A stretch of DNA of 64,000 nucleotides from G963663315 sp963665165 (GTDB lineage: Bacteria; Pseudomonadota; Gammaproteobacteria; Arenicellales; Poriferihabitantaceae), in the NCBI GenBank assembly GCA_963665165.1, contig OY761989.1, positions 434,001-498,000 on the forward strand. The letters run 5' to 3'. Every line of letters begins with the position of its first letter. Within the stretch, counting starts at the first letter, position 1. Below, piece by piece: positions 50,912-59,959 of the stretch. The position numbers and the translations under genes were made by a program. The notes beneath the pieces were generated by a model. The model saw only the letters and a list, made by a program, of their open reading frames with translations. It was not told where the DNA came from and did no database searches.

Positions 50912-52777
50912 ATGAAAAAAACGGGCCATGGAAATCCGGATTATGGTTTGCGTGGCAGCCATGATTCGGACGAGACGGACAAGTCGGCAATCCGGATGCA
51001 GGACATTTTTGCCATGGCCGCAATGGGAATTGTATTTTCCATCTTCACGACCCGTGAGTTTGCCGGGTTGCTGGGTTACCAGAGAGCATTGGGACCGCCT
51101 CTGTACGGCAATATCTACCTGCCTTGGGAATGGATGGTCTGGAGTGTCGAGTTCAACCTGCTGAGGCATCCCCCGATCCAGGAGATCCTGTCCCGCAATG
51201 GCGGGTATCTCGCTTTGTGCTTCGGCGCTTATATCCTGTTTACACAGTATTTGCGCCGCTCCGGGCAAAAGATGCACCGCTCGCTGCATGGCTCGGCGAA
51301 ATTTGCAGTCCTGAAAGATATCCGGAGGATGGGTTTGCTGGACAATGACGGAGTGGCGCTGGGCGCCTGGCAGGGGCGAAACGGGAAACATTTCATCCTG
51401 CGCCACGATGGGCCTGAGCACGTCTTGATGGTCGCTCCGACCGGGAGCGGGAAGGGAGTCAGTGTGGTTGCGCCGACCTTGTTGACCTGGCCGCACAGTT
51501 GCGTCGTTTACGACCTGAAGAAGGAAAACTGGGCGCTTTCGTCACGATGGAGAAAGCGGTACGCCAACAATGTCGTATTGCGCTTCGAACCCGCGTGTAA
51601 CGATGGTTCCGGCGCCAGCTACAATCCATTGGCCGAGGTTCGTCTTGGCACCGACCACGATATCCAGGATGTACAAAACATTTCTGCGATCATCATGGAT
51701 TACGGAGCAAATACAGGCAGGAGCGGTATTGAATACTTTGCCGAAGCGGCTTACTCATTGTTGACGGCCCATATCCTGCATGTGTGTTATGAACGCAAAT
51801 TGAAGGGCAGGACGGCATCATTGACGGATGTGGCTGAGTCGATCAGCGACCCGGAAGCGGATTTCAGGGAGATACTGGAAAGGATGGGCAACACCAGACA
51901 TATCAACGGGGAACCCCATCCGCTGTGCCGCGCCGAAGCGACTTCGCTGCTGAGTATGCTCGATGTGGGCGCCAGTCGGCAGTTCGTCGGAATCCAGGAT
52001 ATGGTCAGGGCGAAACTGACGCTGTATCGGGATCCGATCATCCGGAAAAACATCACCCGGTCGGATTTTCGGATAGCGGATCTGATGAATCATGAAAAAC
52101 CCGTTACCCTGTACGTTTGTGTGGGCAGTACGGACAAAACCCGATTACGGCCGTTGACCCGGTTATTGTTTTCCCAGATCGTCCGCACACTGACCAGCGA
52201 GGTTGAATACGATCATGGCATCAACACACCTTCATACAAGCACAAATTATTGTTGTTGATCGATGAGTTTCCGTCACTCGGTCGTATGGCGATCATGAAT
52301 GAGGCGATCGCATTCCTGCGTGGTTACGGCATAAAATGCCTGTTCATTATCCAGGATTTCACTCAACTTCGGGACAACGAAGCATACGGCAGCAAAGAAT
52401 CAATCACTGCCAACTGCGGCGTCAGAATCGCTTTTGCCCCGAATACGATCGCCACCGCGAAAGAGTTGTCCGAGATGGCGGGTACGGCAACCGTCATGAA
52501 ACGGGCGATGTCCTGGTCTTCGACACCGCAACTGCTGCATTCGCCAAAGGGGAATATTTCGATCCGGGAAATCTCCCGCGCTCTTCTGACACCGGATGAA
52601 GTCATGCGTATCCGCAGCATGCGCAAGGTCGGGGAAAGACTGGTTGCCGGTGATTCCCTGGTGTTCCTGATCGGTGAGCCGGTGATTTATGGTCGGCAGA
52701 TCCTGCATTTCGACGATCCGGTAATCGGACCGCGCAGCAGGCTCGGGGCGCTTGCGGAGTCGGATGTCCTCAATTAA
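50912..52777 (+). CDS. traG: Type IV coupling protein TraG (VirD4 family)
   Basis: A 621-aa coupling ATPase that brings the relaxosome to the transfer channel. Two N-terminal helices (about 30-45 and 98-115), Walker A APTGSGKGVSVV near 172, Walker B LLLIDEFPSLG near 447. The N-terminal cytoplasmic tail of 28 residues is charged. Coupled to traF by a 14-bp overlap. No relaxase gene is in the window, but the gene implies one beyond the edge. Confidence 0.93.
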   Translation: MKKTGHGNPDYGLRGSHDSDETDKSAIRMQDIFAMAAMGIVFSIFTTREFAGLLGYQRALGPPLYGNIYLPWEWMVWSVEFNLLRHPPIQEILSRNGGYLALCFGAYILFTQYLRRSGQKMHRSLHGSAKFAVLKDIRRMGLLDNDGVALGAWQGRNGKHFILRHDGPEHVLMVAPTGSGKGVSVVAPTLLTWPHSCVVYDLKKENWALSSRWRKRYANNVVLRFEPACNDGSGASYNPLAEVRLGTDHDIQDVQNISAIIMDYGANTGRSGIEYFAEAAYSLLTAHILHVCYERKLKGRTASLTDVAESISDPEADFREILERMGNTRHINGEPHPLCRAEATSLLSMLDVGASRQFVGIQDMVRAKLTLYRDPIIRKNITRSDFRIADLMNHEKPVTLYVCVGSTDKTRLRPLTRLLFSQIVRTLTSEVEYDHGINTPSYKHKLLLLIDEFPSLGRMAIMNEAIAFLRGYGIKCLFIIQDFTQLRDNEAYGSKESITANCGVRIAFAPNTIATAKELSEMAGTATVMKRAMSWSSTPQLLHSPKGNISIREISRALLTPDEVMRIRSMRKVGERLVAGDSLVFLIGEPVIYGRQILHFDDPVIGPRSRLGALAESDVLN

Positions 52778-53267
52778 CGTCCGTTGCCTGTGGCTTGTAT
52801 CGGTAATCACTGGCGGTCTGGTTACCGTTCATGCACTGGACTACCGGATCAACCTGACGCTTTCCGTGGATGGATTGATCTGGAAAATAAATGCCGGCGC
52901 CCGTCCCGTCCGCGGCGATCTGGCGCTGGTTTGCCTGCCGGAAGATTTTGTAACACGGCACCGGCTGGATGAACAGGTCACCCATACCGTCTCCAGCACA
53001 TGCGGCGGAATCGTGCCGTTGCTGAAACGTGTAGTCGGCGTACCCGGGGACCGGATTGGAATCGATGACAGCGGCATTACGATCAATGGCGCCCTGTTGC
53101 CGCATACGGCGCGGATTATCTCTCCCGCAGTACCGATGGATCGCCGGTATATCCTGCCAGCCGACAAATACATTCTCGCGGGAGACACCGGCAACAGCCT
53201 CGACAGCCGTTATTTTGGCGAGATAGACGCCTCATGGATTACCGGCGCCGCCCGCAATGTTTTTTGA
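52764..53267 (+). CDS. traF: Conjugative pilin signal peptidase TraF (S26C)
   Basis: A 167-aa membrane peptidase that matures the TrbC pilin. Catalytic Ser34 (NLTLSVDG) and Lys88 (LLKRVVGVPGD) align with the Ser/Lys dyad of RP4 TraF; GDTGNSLDSRYFG near the end holds the third conserved Asp. It has an N-terminal helix. Starts inside traG and overlaps traB by 34 bp, so the three genes are co-translated. Confidence 0.9.
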   Translation: MSSINVRCLWLVSVITGGLVTVHALDYRINLTLSVDGLIWKINAGARPVRGDLALVCLPEDFVTRHRLDEQVTHTVSSTCGGIVPLLKRVVGVPGDRIGIDDSGITINGALLPHTARIISPAVPMDRRYILPADKYILAGDTGNSLDSRYFGEIDASWITGAARNVF

Positions 53268-54397
53268 TCGGGTATGGTCTGGGCGGCCTCGCAGCCGGCC
53301 TTGGCTTTTATTCGGCTTCGACGGTCTGGGCGTTGTGCCTGTTTCCCCTGGGACTGCGCCATGCGCCGTCCGCCCTCCACACGACCGGTATCGCATTCCT
53401 GTTCAATCTGGTGGCGGGTTTCGGACTGTTGTCCGGTATCCATACGTTATCAAACGATCCGGTTACCGCATTGACCGCCTGGACCATACCCGCGCTGTTA
53501 CTCTCTGTTCCGTTCGCGCTGGCGCCAATCATGCCATGGACCGGTGTTATGGTCGCGCTGGCGCTGATGATATTGCCGCCGCTGGGCATTATCGGGCTGC
53601 CAAGCCCCCTGATCGTGGCCGGCGCTATTCTGCCGGGCGCCGGTTTTGTCGGGCTGGCATTGATTCTCGTGTTGTTTCAACTGCTTTATTCCCTGTCCGT
53701 TGCCAAACCGGTTGGCGCGGGCCTGATGCTTGCGCTGGTCGGGATCTCGTCGTACGGCGCTGCCGATAGCGCCGTACCCCAGCCCGGTCCCCGCTTTGCC
53801 GGAGTCGATACACAATTGAACCGTTCCTTGAGCGCAGAACCGGATTATGTCGCCGATTACCATTCCCAAAGCCGGATCCTGGAGTCTTTGAAAGACATGC
53901 AAGCCTCTGCCCCGACCCCATTGTTCCCGGAAGCGATGGGCGGGCGGTTGACCGGTACGGCACAGGCCAGACTGCGCTCATTCTCCGTTGCCGCCAACCG
54001 TGAATTTATTCTGGGGGGCGAGGAGTTCACGGATTCGGGCCAATACAATAATGTGCTGGCACACGTTTCGGCGAAGAGCGTTGACATTCTTTATCGGCAA
54101 CGCATGCCGGCGCCCTGGTTCATGTGGCGTGGCGGGATGGCCGGATTTTTCAGGGCCGACCTGACCCGGCCCGGTACATTCGTGTTCGATGGAATCCATG
54201 CAGGGGCGTTGATCTGCTACGAAATCGCGCTGCCGATGCTTATTTTCCAGACGCACTGGCAGGAGCCGGATGTGGTGCTGGTTGCCAGCAACCTGTGGTG
54301 GGGCAGCGAGACCAACCTCCCGGACAGGGTACGATTGCACATCGCCGCTTGGTCCAGACTGTTCGGTGTGCCCTATATTTCGGCGATGAATGTTTGA
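53234..54397 (+). CDS. traB: Conjugal transfer protein TraB (nitrilase-fold membrane protein)
   Basis: A 387-aa protein of the Ti-plasmid TraB family. About six helices occupy residues 10-170 and a carbon-nitrogen hydrolase-like domain the rest, with the presumed nucleophile Cys in ALICYEIALP and the Glu in LFPEAMGG. Related to apolipoprotein N-acyltransferase. Activity is not established for TraB. It ends at 54397 just before the decayed region. Confidence 0.83.
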   Translation: MDYRRRPQCFLIGYGLGGLAAGLGFYSASTVWALCLFPLGLRHAPSALHTTGIAFLFNLVAGFGLLSGIHTLSNDPVTALTAWTIPALLLSVPFALAPIMPWTGVMVALALMILPPLGIIGLPSPLIVAGAILPGAGFVGLALILVLFQLLYSLSVAKPVGAGLMLALVGISSYGAADSAVPQPGPRFAGVDTQLNRSLSAEPDYVADYHSQSRILESLKDMQASAPTPLFPEAMGGRLTGTAQARLRSFSVAANREFILGGEEFTDSGQYNNVLAHVSAKSVDILYRQRMPAPWFMWRGGMAGFFRADLTRPGTFVFDGIHAGALICYEIALPMLIFQTHWQEPDVVLVASNLWWGSETNLPDRVRLHIAAWSRLFGVPYISAMNV

Positions 54398-54570
54398 GTG
54401 GCCGTGTGGGGTGGTCGAAGCCCGCATATATCGCGAAGTTCTTTCCAAATAGTCCATTGGACGCTTGCATGACAGCGCAATCAGACCTGTGAATTAGTAA
54501 TAGTCACTTGGACGCTGAAATCGATAGGCCATCCGGCGAGCAACAGTATTAGGCATCTGGCACACTATCG

Positions 54571-54905
54571 CTGAACAGATTACTCGGGCAACGAGGTATC
54601 TCGCTGCACTCTGCCGCAAGATTAGCGCTGGTTCCGACACTGGCAGTGGAGTGTTTGCTGGGACCTAGCCAGGTTGGCAAAACCACTCTGGTGCTGCGAA
54701 TATTGACCCGACGATACTTACATCAATTTTGATGACGGCACCTGTACTGATGTATCGCAGCAAAACTGCATCCTATCCGGCTATATATTTGAGACAGCTC
54801 TGCCGAACGCCAAGTCATTCTGAAACAGGTGCGGCGGGAGCCTTAGCTGTGGCTCGCCAACAAAGTCAATATCGACCGAAACAGGTTTGATCGAAAAGTG
54901 TTTTC
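54571..54905 (+). pseudogene. Remnant of an AAA+ ATPase with DUF4143 C-terminus
   Basis: Translating 54571 onward gives LNRLLGQRG followed by a broken Walker A context, LLGPSQVGKTTLVLRIL, then a stop near 54730. In another frame comes TYINFDDGT, then SGYIFETA (the GxIFETF motif of DUF4143), and in the third frame REP-stop-LWLANKVNIDRN, matching the REPWLFYYRDKDNREID-type end of the family. The order fits one gene with a large internal deletion and frameshifts. Such ATPases are often mobile or toxin-antitoxin-like genes. Confidence 0.6.
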
Positions 54906-54924
54906 AGGGCGCATTGGAGGAAAA

Positions 54925-55296
54925 ATGCGTGCAGACAAAAATATTAACAACTCATGCCCGGAGTACAGGAATCACATGGCTGGGAGGGTTGAAATATTGG
55001 ACAACCACTCTCCATTGACTGAGCAAGAGAATCGTCGCAATGAAAACTCCCTACTGGATGCCTTGCTCAGCGGCAATATTGTTTCCGCAGGTATATCGGT
55101 GTACCACCTGCTAATTGCGTGTGGGTTGGGCCTTATTTCCGTACTTCTAGTGTGGTTATCCGGAGCCGTGTACAATGTTGTGCAGCCAGAGCCAGACAAT
55201 GGCAACGATGAATACCTCAGACTACCAGGATTGAGCGACCTGTCACGAGATATAGACACGCAATTCGTGATGAAGGTTTCAATGCAAAGACCTTGA
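54925..55296 (+). CDS. Hypothetical single-pass membrane protein
   Basis: A 123-aa ORF beginning at ATG 54925 with GGAGG 5 bp upstream. Residues 1-60 are polar; one hydrophobic segment follows (about 64-90, AGISVYHLLIACGLGLISVLLVWLSGAVY), then an acidic tail. The last residues (KVSMQRP) and stop are read from the first degenerate repeat at 55276, so the native C-terminus may have been lost. No family recognised. Confidence 0.45.
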   Translation: MRADKNINNSCPEYRNHMAGRVEILDNHSPLTEQENRRNENSLLDALLSGNIVSAGISVYHLLIACGLGLISVLLVWLSGAVYNVVQPEPDNGNDEYLRLPGLSDLSRDIDTQFVMKVSMQRP

Positions 55297-55862
55297 TGGA
55301 AGATACTGGGATTAAGTACAAATACTTGGTCGTTCAATATCAGTAATACGGACCGCATGCGTTTCAACCAAAGCGCCGGGATTACAGAAGGGATTAAGAC
55401 ACTGACCGTACTTGAGCGGCATCGTCATATGACAATCGCCGTTTCAACCAAAGACCTGGCATCGTAATCAATCCAGGCGATTAAGACTTCAAAATCCCTA
55501 AAGTCCATGTGATGTGACTTCGTTCCATGGCCGCTATGTTGAGTCAACTGAAAGACCTGGATTAAGACTGGGATTAAGACCCGAAGTACAGAGCAATTTC
55601 GGTCCGAGCTCTGGTTAAGCTTTGTTGTGCAGCAACTCATTTGCCAGACCAGTTGGATGGATAGTGAACTGGGATTAAGCCATTTCCGGGACAAGGAACA
55701 GGTGGACGTTGACCTGTTGATACCGTACGTTGCAAACGGCTTTCAACCAAAGACCTGATTAAGAAGCGGCCAGTATTCAAGACCAAATGAGATTTTGCCT
55801 GGGCGCTGGCCTCGTTTGATTGTTTCAGGCAGGCAAGACCTGATTCAAGAAGGGTATCCTAA
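55276..55862. CRISPR. Degenerate CRISPR-like array (about seven eroded repeats)
   Basis: Imperfect copies begin at 55276, 55361, 55441, 55538, about 55641, 55740 and 55822, so starts are 80-103 bp apart. Copies begin GTTTCAACCAAAG, continue ACCTGATTAAGAAG and end GGGATTAAGAC; an intact unit would be about 37 bp. Between copies are unique segments of 38-60 bp (two are 40-41 bp). Copies carry insertions and substitutions; 55361-55400 is among the best kept. No cas gene lies in the window. The eroded state suggests an inactive or orphan array carried on the element. Confidence 0.55.
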
Positions 55863-56231
55863 GGGCTACTGCGGTAATAACACGTTGCAGCTGATCCAGA
55901 AAAATCGCTATGCAGTACCGATGAGCGCTCTATGCCAGTAAAACTTGTTGACATACAAACGTCTGGAGCAATAATCATTGCTTTACAATCGAATCACAAA
56001 AACAGGAGCCAATCCGGCTGGAAACAGATAGTCTATACGGTTGAATTCACGAACACTCCTGCAAGATATTTGCAAAAATAGAATGAATGCGGTACCGTAG
56101 AAGTAATATCAACTGTCAGGGTACTCCTTGTACCGCTAAAGTCTCCCTGTTGTCGGGATTGATGTCTGGAGTGCCTTTTCGCGTATTGCGTTAATTTCTA
56201 CCTGTGCAGTTGTAGATGATAATGTGAATCG

Positions 56232-56558
56232 ATGAAAAAAGAATTCGCCACAATTACCACATTGCGGCTGGACTACCTGCATAAGGACAAACTGGAAAGG
56301 ATCATCAATGCACAAATGCGGGTCACAGCCAGGACGCAGGCTGGCGCTATCCGGCAGATGATCGGGAAATGGGAAGCCCTGATTACGGAGGTGGACAGGC
56401 TGGAATCCGATAACCGGGCATTACGCGGGGAAAATCAGCGTTTCACGGAAATGATTGACTCGCATGTCGCCGCCGCCCGGGCCATGCAGGCCGTATTCGA
56501 CCGGAAGCGCCGGTTTCCGGATGAGATCAATCAGACCGAATGCCGGGACAACGGCTGA
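56232..56558 (+). CDS. Hypothetical coiled-coil protein ahead of the trb operon
   Basis: A 108-aa protein of no recognised family. The N-terminal third (ATITTLRLDYLHKDKLERIINAQMRVTARTQAGAIRQMI) looks like a helical DNA-binding or oligomerisation region; the middle (WEALITEVDRLESDNRALRGENQRFTEMI) is a clear heptad coiled coil. Position and size would suit a relaxosome accessory or regulator. Ribosome-binding site weak. Confidence 0.6.
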   Translation: MKKEFATITTLRLDYLHKDKLERIINAQMRVTARTQAGAIRQMIGKWEALITEVDRLESDNRALRGENQRFTEMIDSHVAAARAMQAVFDRKRRFPDEINQTECRDNG

Positions 56559-56627
56559 CTTTCAATTTCGCCAATAGCATGGCGATGCTGTAACAATCCC
56601 TTCCACAACCCGGACCAACCGAAATCG

Positions 56628-56643
56628 CGGGGATGACTCCCCG
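56628..56643. other. GC hairpin between coiled-coil gene and trbC
   Basis: CGGGGA and TCCCCG form a perfect 6-bp stem with a 4-nt loop. No U-run follows, so termination is uncertain; it could be an attenuator or part of a transfer-related site. Confidence 0.35.
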
Positions 56644-56744
56644 TAGCCGTCCTGTCCCTATGCCATTGCAGGTATCCGGTCGCCTTGAAAAGTTAAGATT
56701 GATAGTATTAAATTAAATATAAATGATATTATGAGATTTTATAC

Positions 56745-56772
56745 TTGCATAATAATTCTAATATTTTATTAT
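56745..56772 (+). promoter_or_regulatory. AT-rich candidate promoter for the trb operon
   Basis: Within a very AT-rich stretch (about 56700-56775), TTGCAT is followed after 16 bp by TATTAT (5/6 to TATAAT). The upstream AT run could act as an UP element or bend. trbC starts about 63 bp downstream with GAGG as ribosome-binding site. Confidence 0.35.
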
Positions 56773-56834
56773 TCGGGTTGTATGGGTGGCGTTTTACAAG
56801 AACAATCGAATCTTTTCAGGGCAGAGGTAAAAAA

Positions 56835-57194
56835 ATGAATCAGGAACATGACTTGGTCCGATCCGGTATCAGACTGTATCCGGGTCTGATATTGATCGGT
56901 ACAGGGCTCCTTCTGACCTCACCGGGTGTGTTCGCCACCATCACTACCGGGACGGCATTTGACAGTCCGCTGGCCATACTGCGTAACGTATTCACCGGGC
57001 CGATTGCCTATACAGCGGCGTTGCTTGGCATCGTCGTCGCCGGCGCGATGCTGGTTTTCGGCGGCGAGATCGGTGACTTCGCCAAGCGGTTAATCATGCT
57101 GGTCCTGGTTATCGCCATTATTGTTCTGGCCAACAATGTGTTGTTGCAGTTCTTCGGTACCAGCGGCGCTGTTGTTCAACCGCTCATATCATGA
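56835..57194 (+). CDS. trbC: Conjugal pilin TrbC (VirB2 family)
   Basis: A 119-aa prepilin. A leader-like hydrophobic N-terminus (YPGLILIGTGLLLTSPGVFA) precedes a small mature domain with two helices (GPIAYTAALLGIVVAGAMLVFGGE and LVLVIAIIVLANNVLLQFF), the TrbC pattern. GAGG lies 7 bp before ATG 56835. Processed by TraF in IncP systems. trbD follows 18 bp later. Confidence 0.9.
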   Translation: MNQEHDLVRSGIRLYPGLILIGTGLLLTSPGVFATITTGTAFDSPLAILRNVFTGPIAYTAALLGIVVAGAMLVFGGEIGDFAKRLIMLVLVIAIIVLANNVLLQFFGTSGAVVQPLIS

Positions 57195-57212
57195 TGCCTG
57201 ACTGATACAGAC

Positions 57213-57545
57213 ATGATCAGGGATGACCAGGCATCGCAGGAGTTGCGGCAGGCGCCGCTTTATCGGGCGACCACCCGGCCGCTCATGGTGCTCGGGGCAG
57301 AGCGTGAATTGACTTTGATACTGATGATTTTCAGCGGCGCTCTGGTATTCACCAGTCTGTCGATTGAGGCCACAATGATCGGCGCGCTTACCTGGTTTTC
57401 AGGTTTGTATCTGTTGCGCCAACTGGCGAAGCGTGATGAGCAGATATCGCGGGTGTTCCTGCGCTACTGGGTGCGTCACAGATCAATCTTCTACCCGGCT
57501 GCGGCCCGGCCGTCAAGCGATGGCTATTTACCGGCGCGAAGATGA
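57213..57545 (+). CDS. trbD: Conjugal transfer protein TrbD (VirB3 family)
   Basis: A 110-aa inner-membrane protein with the typical start PLYRATTRPLMVLGAERELTLILMIFSGALVF and two helices. It is coupled to trbE by a 4-bp overlap. Assembles with TrbE in the T4SS inner-membrane complex. Confidence 0.92.
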   Translation: MIRDDQASQELRQAPLYRATTRPLMVLGAERELTLILMIFSGALVFTSLSIEATMIGALTWFSGLYLLRQLAKRDEQISRVFLRYWVRHRSIFYPAAARPSSDGYLPARR

Positions 57546-59959
57546 ATCTCGAACACTTGAAATCAAGGAGCCGGGCACTGCCTGATTTGATGAACTATGC
57601 CACGCTGGTGGGGCCAGGCGTGGTCCTTGGCAAAGACGGGTCACTGATTGCAGGTTGGTATTTCCGTGGTCAGGACCTGATGGCGCAAACCAATGTACAG
57701 TTGAATGCGCTGAACACCCGATTGAATGACAAGTTCAAGCGGCTCGGTGATGGCTGGACGTTGCATGTCGATGCGATCCGGCGCTCAATCGCCAGTTATC
57801 CGTCGCCGGAAATGGTGCACTTCCCCGACCCGGTGAGTCGCTGGATAGACAATGAGCGGCGCAGCCAGTTTGAGCGGGACGGAGATCATTTCGAAACCAT
57901 CCATGCAATGGTATTGCATTACCTGCCGCCGACGGTTGCACAATCCCGGCTCGAACAGATGATGTATTCCAGGGACACCCATCGGCTGGATGGTGACAGT
58001 ATTGCAACCAGGGTGTTGTCCGATTTTCGTGGATGGGTCGCTGAATTCGCCGAGTCCCTGTCGGACATTGCAGAAATATCACCGATGACCGGGTATACGA
58101 TACCGACGGAAACCGGGGAGGAAACCATCCGGGATGACCTGGTGGAGTTTCTGGGGATGTGTATCATCGGTCAATACTACCCCGTCAACCTGTGCCGGGA
58201 AGCGCCGTTCCTCGATGCCGTGTTGGGTTGTTATGATTTTACAGGCGGACTCGAGCCAACAATCGACGGCAGGCATTTGCGTATTGTGGCTGTTACCGGC
58301 TATCCGTTATCGACTTGTCCGGGCATATTGTCTGCACTGGAAAACCTGGAGACGGAATATCGCTGGTCGAACCGATTCATCTACATGGATCACGAAACGG
58401 CGAAAAGGGAATTGAACCGGTATCGCAGGCAATGGCAGCAAAAGCAACGGGGTTTTGTCGATCAATTCCTGGGAACCCGCAGAGGCGCCACCGACCGCGA
58501 CGCGGTGAGCATGGTCGATGAGACCGAGAGCGCCCTTGCGGATGTGTCCAGTCTGGAAACCACATTCGGTTATTTGACCAGTGTCATCGTTCTGGCCTCG
58601 GAATCGCTTGACAATATTGAAGAGGACGCGAAATACCTGATCACCACCATTCGTAATCTGGGTTTCGGCGCGCGTCTTGAAACCGTCAACAGCATCGAAG
58701 CCTGGCTGGGTTCGTTGCCAGGCCACAGTTATGCCAATGTCCGCAGGCCGTTGGTCAGCACGATGAATCTGTCGGATCTGCTGCCGTTGTCGTCAATCTG
58801 GACCGGCAACCCGGACAACCCGTGCGACCGGTATCCGTCCGGGTCGCCTGCCCTGATTTATGCCGATGCCGCAGGCGCCACCCCTTTCAGGCTGAACCTG
58901 CATGTCGGCGATGTGGGTCACACTTTGATCATTGGACCAACCGGGACCGGAAAATCGACTTTGCTGGCGATGATTGCGGCGCAATTTCGCAAATACCGGA
59001 ACGCAAAAGTGTTTTGTTTCGATAAAGGATATTCGATCTATTGCCTGACCGAGGCGGTTGGCGGCACACATTATGATGTCGGCGACAGTGATTCGAACCT
59101 GACCTTTTGTCCACTGGCCGAGTCGGACATCAACTGGGCGGAAGGTTGGGTGCGCGACTGTTGTGAACTGCAACTCGGCGCTCCGCTGACGCCCGAACAG
59201 AGGAAGCAATTGCACGCCACCATGCAGCATCTCGCTTATTCGGAGGAAAAAAGTCTGACCGATTTGCATACCCAGTTGCAGGACCAGGTATTGCGCGACA
59301 CACTGGCGCATTACACGCTGCATGGCAATGCGGGGCATCTGCTTGACGGTGAATCAGACAATCTCGCACTGCCGGACTTCACCTGTTTCGAACTTGAGGC
59401 GCTGTGGTCGTATGCGGACAGTGAAAAGCTGCCGGTGCTGTCCTACCTGTTCCACCGGATCGAACGGCAACTGACCGGGTCGCCAGCGATCATCATTCTC
59501 GATGAAGCCTGGGTAATGCTGGGGCATCCGGTATTCCGCGCAAAAATCGTGGAGTGGCTGAAAGTGTTGAGAAAGGCCAACTGCGCGGTCGTGATGGCCA
59601 CGCAATCATTAACCGACGCCGTCAATTCCGGCATTCTCGATGTCATCATCGAGTCGACCGCCACCCGAATATTCCTGCCCAACACCGCTGCCAATTCCGA
59701 AGTGTCGCGGCCCATCTACCAGATGGTCGGACTGAATCATGTACAGATCGATATGATTTCGAGAGCCACGCCAAAAAGGCAGTACTATGCCATGTCATCG
59801 GAAGGTAATCGGTTGTTCGACATGGCGCTGGGACCGGTAGCGCTTTCATTTGCGGCGCAGTCGGGCGCCAATGTCAAAAAGGAAGTGCAATTCATGAAAC
59901 ACAAGTACGGAGTGCAGTGGACGGATCACTGGCCCGCGAGCCGGGCAGAACGGACATGA
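57542..59959 (+). CDS. trbE: Conjugal transfer ATPase TrbE (VirB4 family)
   Basis: An 805-aa ATPase. Walker A GPTGTGKSTLLAMIAAQFRKY near 467, Walker B AIIILDEAWVMLGHP near 652, and MATQSLTDAVNSG downstream are the VirB4 blocks. Normal length. It drives pilus biogenesis and substrate transfer. The stop overlaps trbJ by ATGA. Confidence 0.95.
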   Translation: MNLEHLKSRSRALPDLMNYATLVGPGVVLGKDGSLIAGWYFRGQDLMAQTNVQLNALNTRLNDKFKRLGDGWTLHVDAIRRSIASYPSPEMVHFPDPVSRWIDNERRSQFERDGDHFETIHAMVLHYLPPTVAQSRLEQMMYSRDTHRLDGDSIATRVLSDFRGWVAEFAESLSDIAEISPMTGYTIPTETGEETIRDDLVEFLGMCIIGQYYPVNLCREAPFLDAVLGCYDFTGGLEPTIDGRHLRIVAVTGYPLSTCPGILSALENLETEYRWSNRFIYMDHETAKRELNRYRRQWQQKQRGFVDQFLGTRRGATDRDAVSMVDETESALADVSSLETTFGYLTSVIVLASESLDNIEEDAKYLITTIRNLGFGARLETVNSIEAWLGSLPGHSYANVRRPLVSTMNLSDLLPLSSIWTGNPDNPCDRYPSGSPALIYADAAGATPFRLNLHVGDVGHTLIIGPTGTGKSTLLAMIAAQFRKYRNAKVFCFDKGYSIYCLTEAVGGTHYDVGDSDSNLTFCPLAESDINWAEGWVRDCCELQLGAPLTPEQRKQLHATMQHLAYSEEKSLTDLHTQLQDQVLRDTLAHYTLHGNAGHLLDGESDNLALPDFTCFELEALWSYADSEKLPVLSYLFHRIERQLTGSPAIIILDEAWVMLGHPVFRAKIVEWLKVLRKANCAVVMATQSLTDAVNSGILDVIIESTATRIFLPNTAANSEVSRPIYQMVGLNHVQIDMISRATPKRQYYAMSSEGNRLFDMALGPVALSFAAQSGANVKKEVQFMKHKYGVQWTDHWPASRAERT

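Larger units (their letters stand above)
54398..56231. other. Decayed 1.8-kb region inside the conjugative element
   Basis: Lower coding density than its surroundings. It contains two 15-bp near-identical segments (54451-54465 and 54502-54516, AGTC-xx-TTGGACGCT), an ATPase remnant, a small membrane-protein ORF and degenerate CRISPR-like repeats. From 55870 to 56231 I see no gene or clear repeat; TTGACA at 55948-55953 has only a weak -10 partner. Confidence 0.6.

Noticed and set aside
55425..55694. 89-aa minus-strand ORF inside the repeat region
   Set aside because: Crosses three repeat copies and has no ribosome-binding site or domain; chance frame.
55948..55977. TTGACA with a possible -10 upstream of the coiled-coil gene
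   Set aside because: The -35 is perfect but the best -10 match is poor and lies over 250 bp from the next gene.
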